Source of the DNA: an uncultured bacterium
Lineage (GTDB): Bacteria > Bacillota > Clostridia > Oscillospirales > Oscillospiraceae
Length of the DNA: 54,266 nt
Direction of reading: 5' to 3'
Assembly (NCBI GenBank): GCA_946548895.1
Contig: CAMNQF010000005.1
Location: 74,595 to 128,860 of the forward strand
Positions 53,468-54,266 of this stretch are shown one piece after another. Below the pieces are notes generated by a model. The model did not search any database. It worked only from the letters and a program-made list of their open reading frames with translations, and was not told the DNA's origin. The position numbers were made by a program, and so were the translations under genes. Position 1 is the stretch's first letter. Every line of letters starts with the position of its first letter.

Positions 53468-53494
53468 ACGAACAAGTTCAGTGAATATGTTCAT
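53468..53494. promoter_or_regulatory. Candidate TetR operator just downstream of the promoter
   Basis: GAAC-AA-GTTC (53470-53479) and TGAA-TATG-TTCA (53482-53493) are two adjacent dyads directly after the -10 box. A repressor bound here would block transcription, as expected for the divergent TetR regulator. Confidence 0.45.
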
Positions 53495-53514
53495 TAAGAA
53501 TGAGGGGAGTGCAT

Positions 53515-54266
53515 ATGGCAAAATTCATTACCGCGCGGGAGGCGGCCAGGCTGATTCCCGACGGGGCCACGGTGGGTCTGGCGGGTATGGGCCTGTCCGG
53601 CTGGGCGGAGGAAATCGCCTGCGCCATCCGGGACAGCTACAAGGAGACGGGCCATCCCTGCGGCCTCAACCTGAAGCAGGGCAGCGCCCTGGGAGACTGG
53701 GGCTACGGCAACGCCTTCGTGGGCTGGAACCGCTCCAAGCGGGAGGGCGGCCCGGACAAGGAGCACGGCAACCGGGGGGCCACCCGGCTGGGTGAGGCGG
53801 GCCCGGGGCTGGTGAAAAAGTGGACCAGCGCCCACATCGGCAGCGCCTTTACCCTGTGCGACCAGGCCCGGAACAACCAGTTAGAGAGTTACTGCCTGCC
53901 CCAGGGCGTCATCATCAACCTGTGGCGCGAGATCGGCGCGGGCCGACCCGGCCTGCTCACCAAGGTGGGCCTGGGCACCTTCGTGGACCCCCGGGTGGAG
54001 GGGGGCCGGATGAACCAGTGCGCCAAGGACGAGCTGGTGAAGGTGGTCACTTTCGAGGGAGAGGAGTACCTGTTCTACCCCGGCTTCCAGGTGGACGTGG
54101 CCATTCTCCGGGGCACCATCGCCGACGAGAACGGCAACATCTCCTTCGCCCGGGAGAGCGTCATCAACGAGGGCTTCGCCGTGGCCAACGCCGCCAAGAA
54201 CTCCGGCGGCATCGTCATCGTCCAGGTGGAGTACCTGGCCAAGAAGGAGACCCTGCCCGCCAAGGA
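53515..54266 (+). CDS. Family I CoA-transferase (acetate/propionate CoA-transferase type), N-terminal part
   Basis: An open frame of 250 codons runs off the window. It begins AKFITAREAARLIPDGATV, then GLNLKQGSALGDWGYGN, WREIGAGRPGLLTKVGLGTF split around GAGRPG, and PGFQVDVAILRGTIAD. The order matches single-chain propionate/acetate CoA-transferases (about 520 residues), which exchange CoA between short-chain acyl-CoA and acetate. The catalytic Glu lies beyond the edge. The ATG follows GAGGGGAG. Confidence 0.85.
   Translation, partial: MAKFITAREAARLIPDGATVGLAGMGLSGWAEEIACAIRDSYKETGHPCGLNLKQGSALGDWGYGNAFVGWNRSKREGGPDKEHGNRGATRLGEAGPGLVKKWTSAHIGSAFTLCDQARNNQLESYCLPQGVIINLWREIGAGRPGLLTKVGLGTFVDPRVEGGRMNQCAKDELVKVVTFEGEEYLFYPGFQVDVAILRGTIADENGNISFARESVINEGFAVANAAKNSGGIVIVQVEYLAKKETLPAK

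Overview
The window is a GC-rich (roughly two-thirds G+C by eye), densely coded stretch of a Gram-positive anaerobe. SLH-domain surface proteins, a TepA-like ClpP homologue, the DUF421/DUF4363 and DUF5058 families, a Cys-rich FeoB, a selenium-type xanthine dehydrogenase remnant, a CaiB/HgdAB-type CoA module and the style of the core genes point to the Clostridia, most likely Oscillospiraceae (Flavonifractor/Lawsonibacter/Dysosmobacter-like). That placement is inference. No rRNA, tRNA or CRISPR array was seen.

Layout. 1-1.9 kb: divergent start of an aldehyde dehydrogenase (cut by the window edge) and a PPTase/cytidylate-kinase-like pair. 2.0-7.0 kb: a decayed zone with an SLH/transglutaminase protein, a wrecked xanthine dehydrogenase operon, an ORF stitched from MATE, response-regulator and DegV-like fragments, and a 583-bp AT-rich transposon-like unit with 24-bp inverted repeats and an 8-bp target duplication. 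7.1-14.7 kb: a lipoprotein, then a six-gene minus-strand operon (old-yellow-enzyme reductase, aconitase X large and small subunits, two membrane proteins, M20 peptidase). 14.9-28.7 kb: minus-strand housekeeping genes (RluA, CatB-like, TepA-like, GNATs, M18, CoaE, DUF4180, HAD-Sua5 fusion, RF1, YdcF, ABC-F, MurF, Ddl). 28.8-29.9 kb: DUF4363/DUF421. 30-39.5 kb, plus strand: carA-carB-guaA, a Gfo/Idh oxidoreductase, feoA-feoB.

39.7-52.6 kb is the most interesting part. A PucR-type regulator diverges from a CitMHS-type transporter, two 2-hydroxyacyl-CoA dehydratase-family subunits, an SLH-anchored carboxylesterase, a CaiB-type CoA-transferase, an acyl-CoA synthetase and a MATE exporter. It reads as an inducible pathway: an ester is cut at the cell surface, the acid is imported, charged with CoA and then processed by the dehydratase-like pair. 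Yet by alignment from memory to HadB/HadC, all six cysteines that hold the [4Fe-4S] clusters appear replaced in this pair, and no activator ATPase gene is nearby, so its chemistry is unlikely to be the known radical dehydration. The window ends with a TetR regulator diverging from a family I CoA-transferase that runs off the edge.

Recurrent themes are deletion scars and fusions (xanthine dehydrogenase, the chimeric ORF, HAD-Sua5), a duplicated murF 3' end around a small inserted repeat, and a 73-bp direct repeat downstream of prfA.
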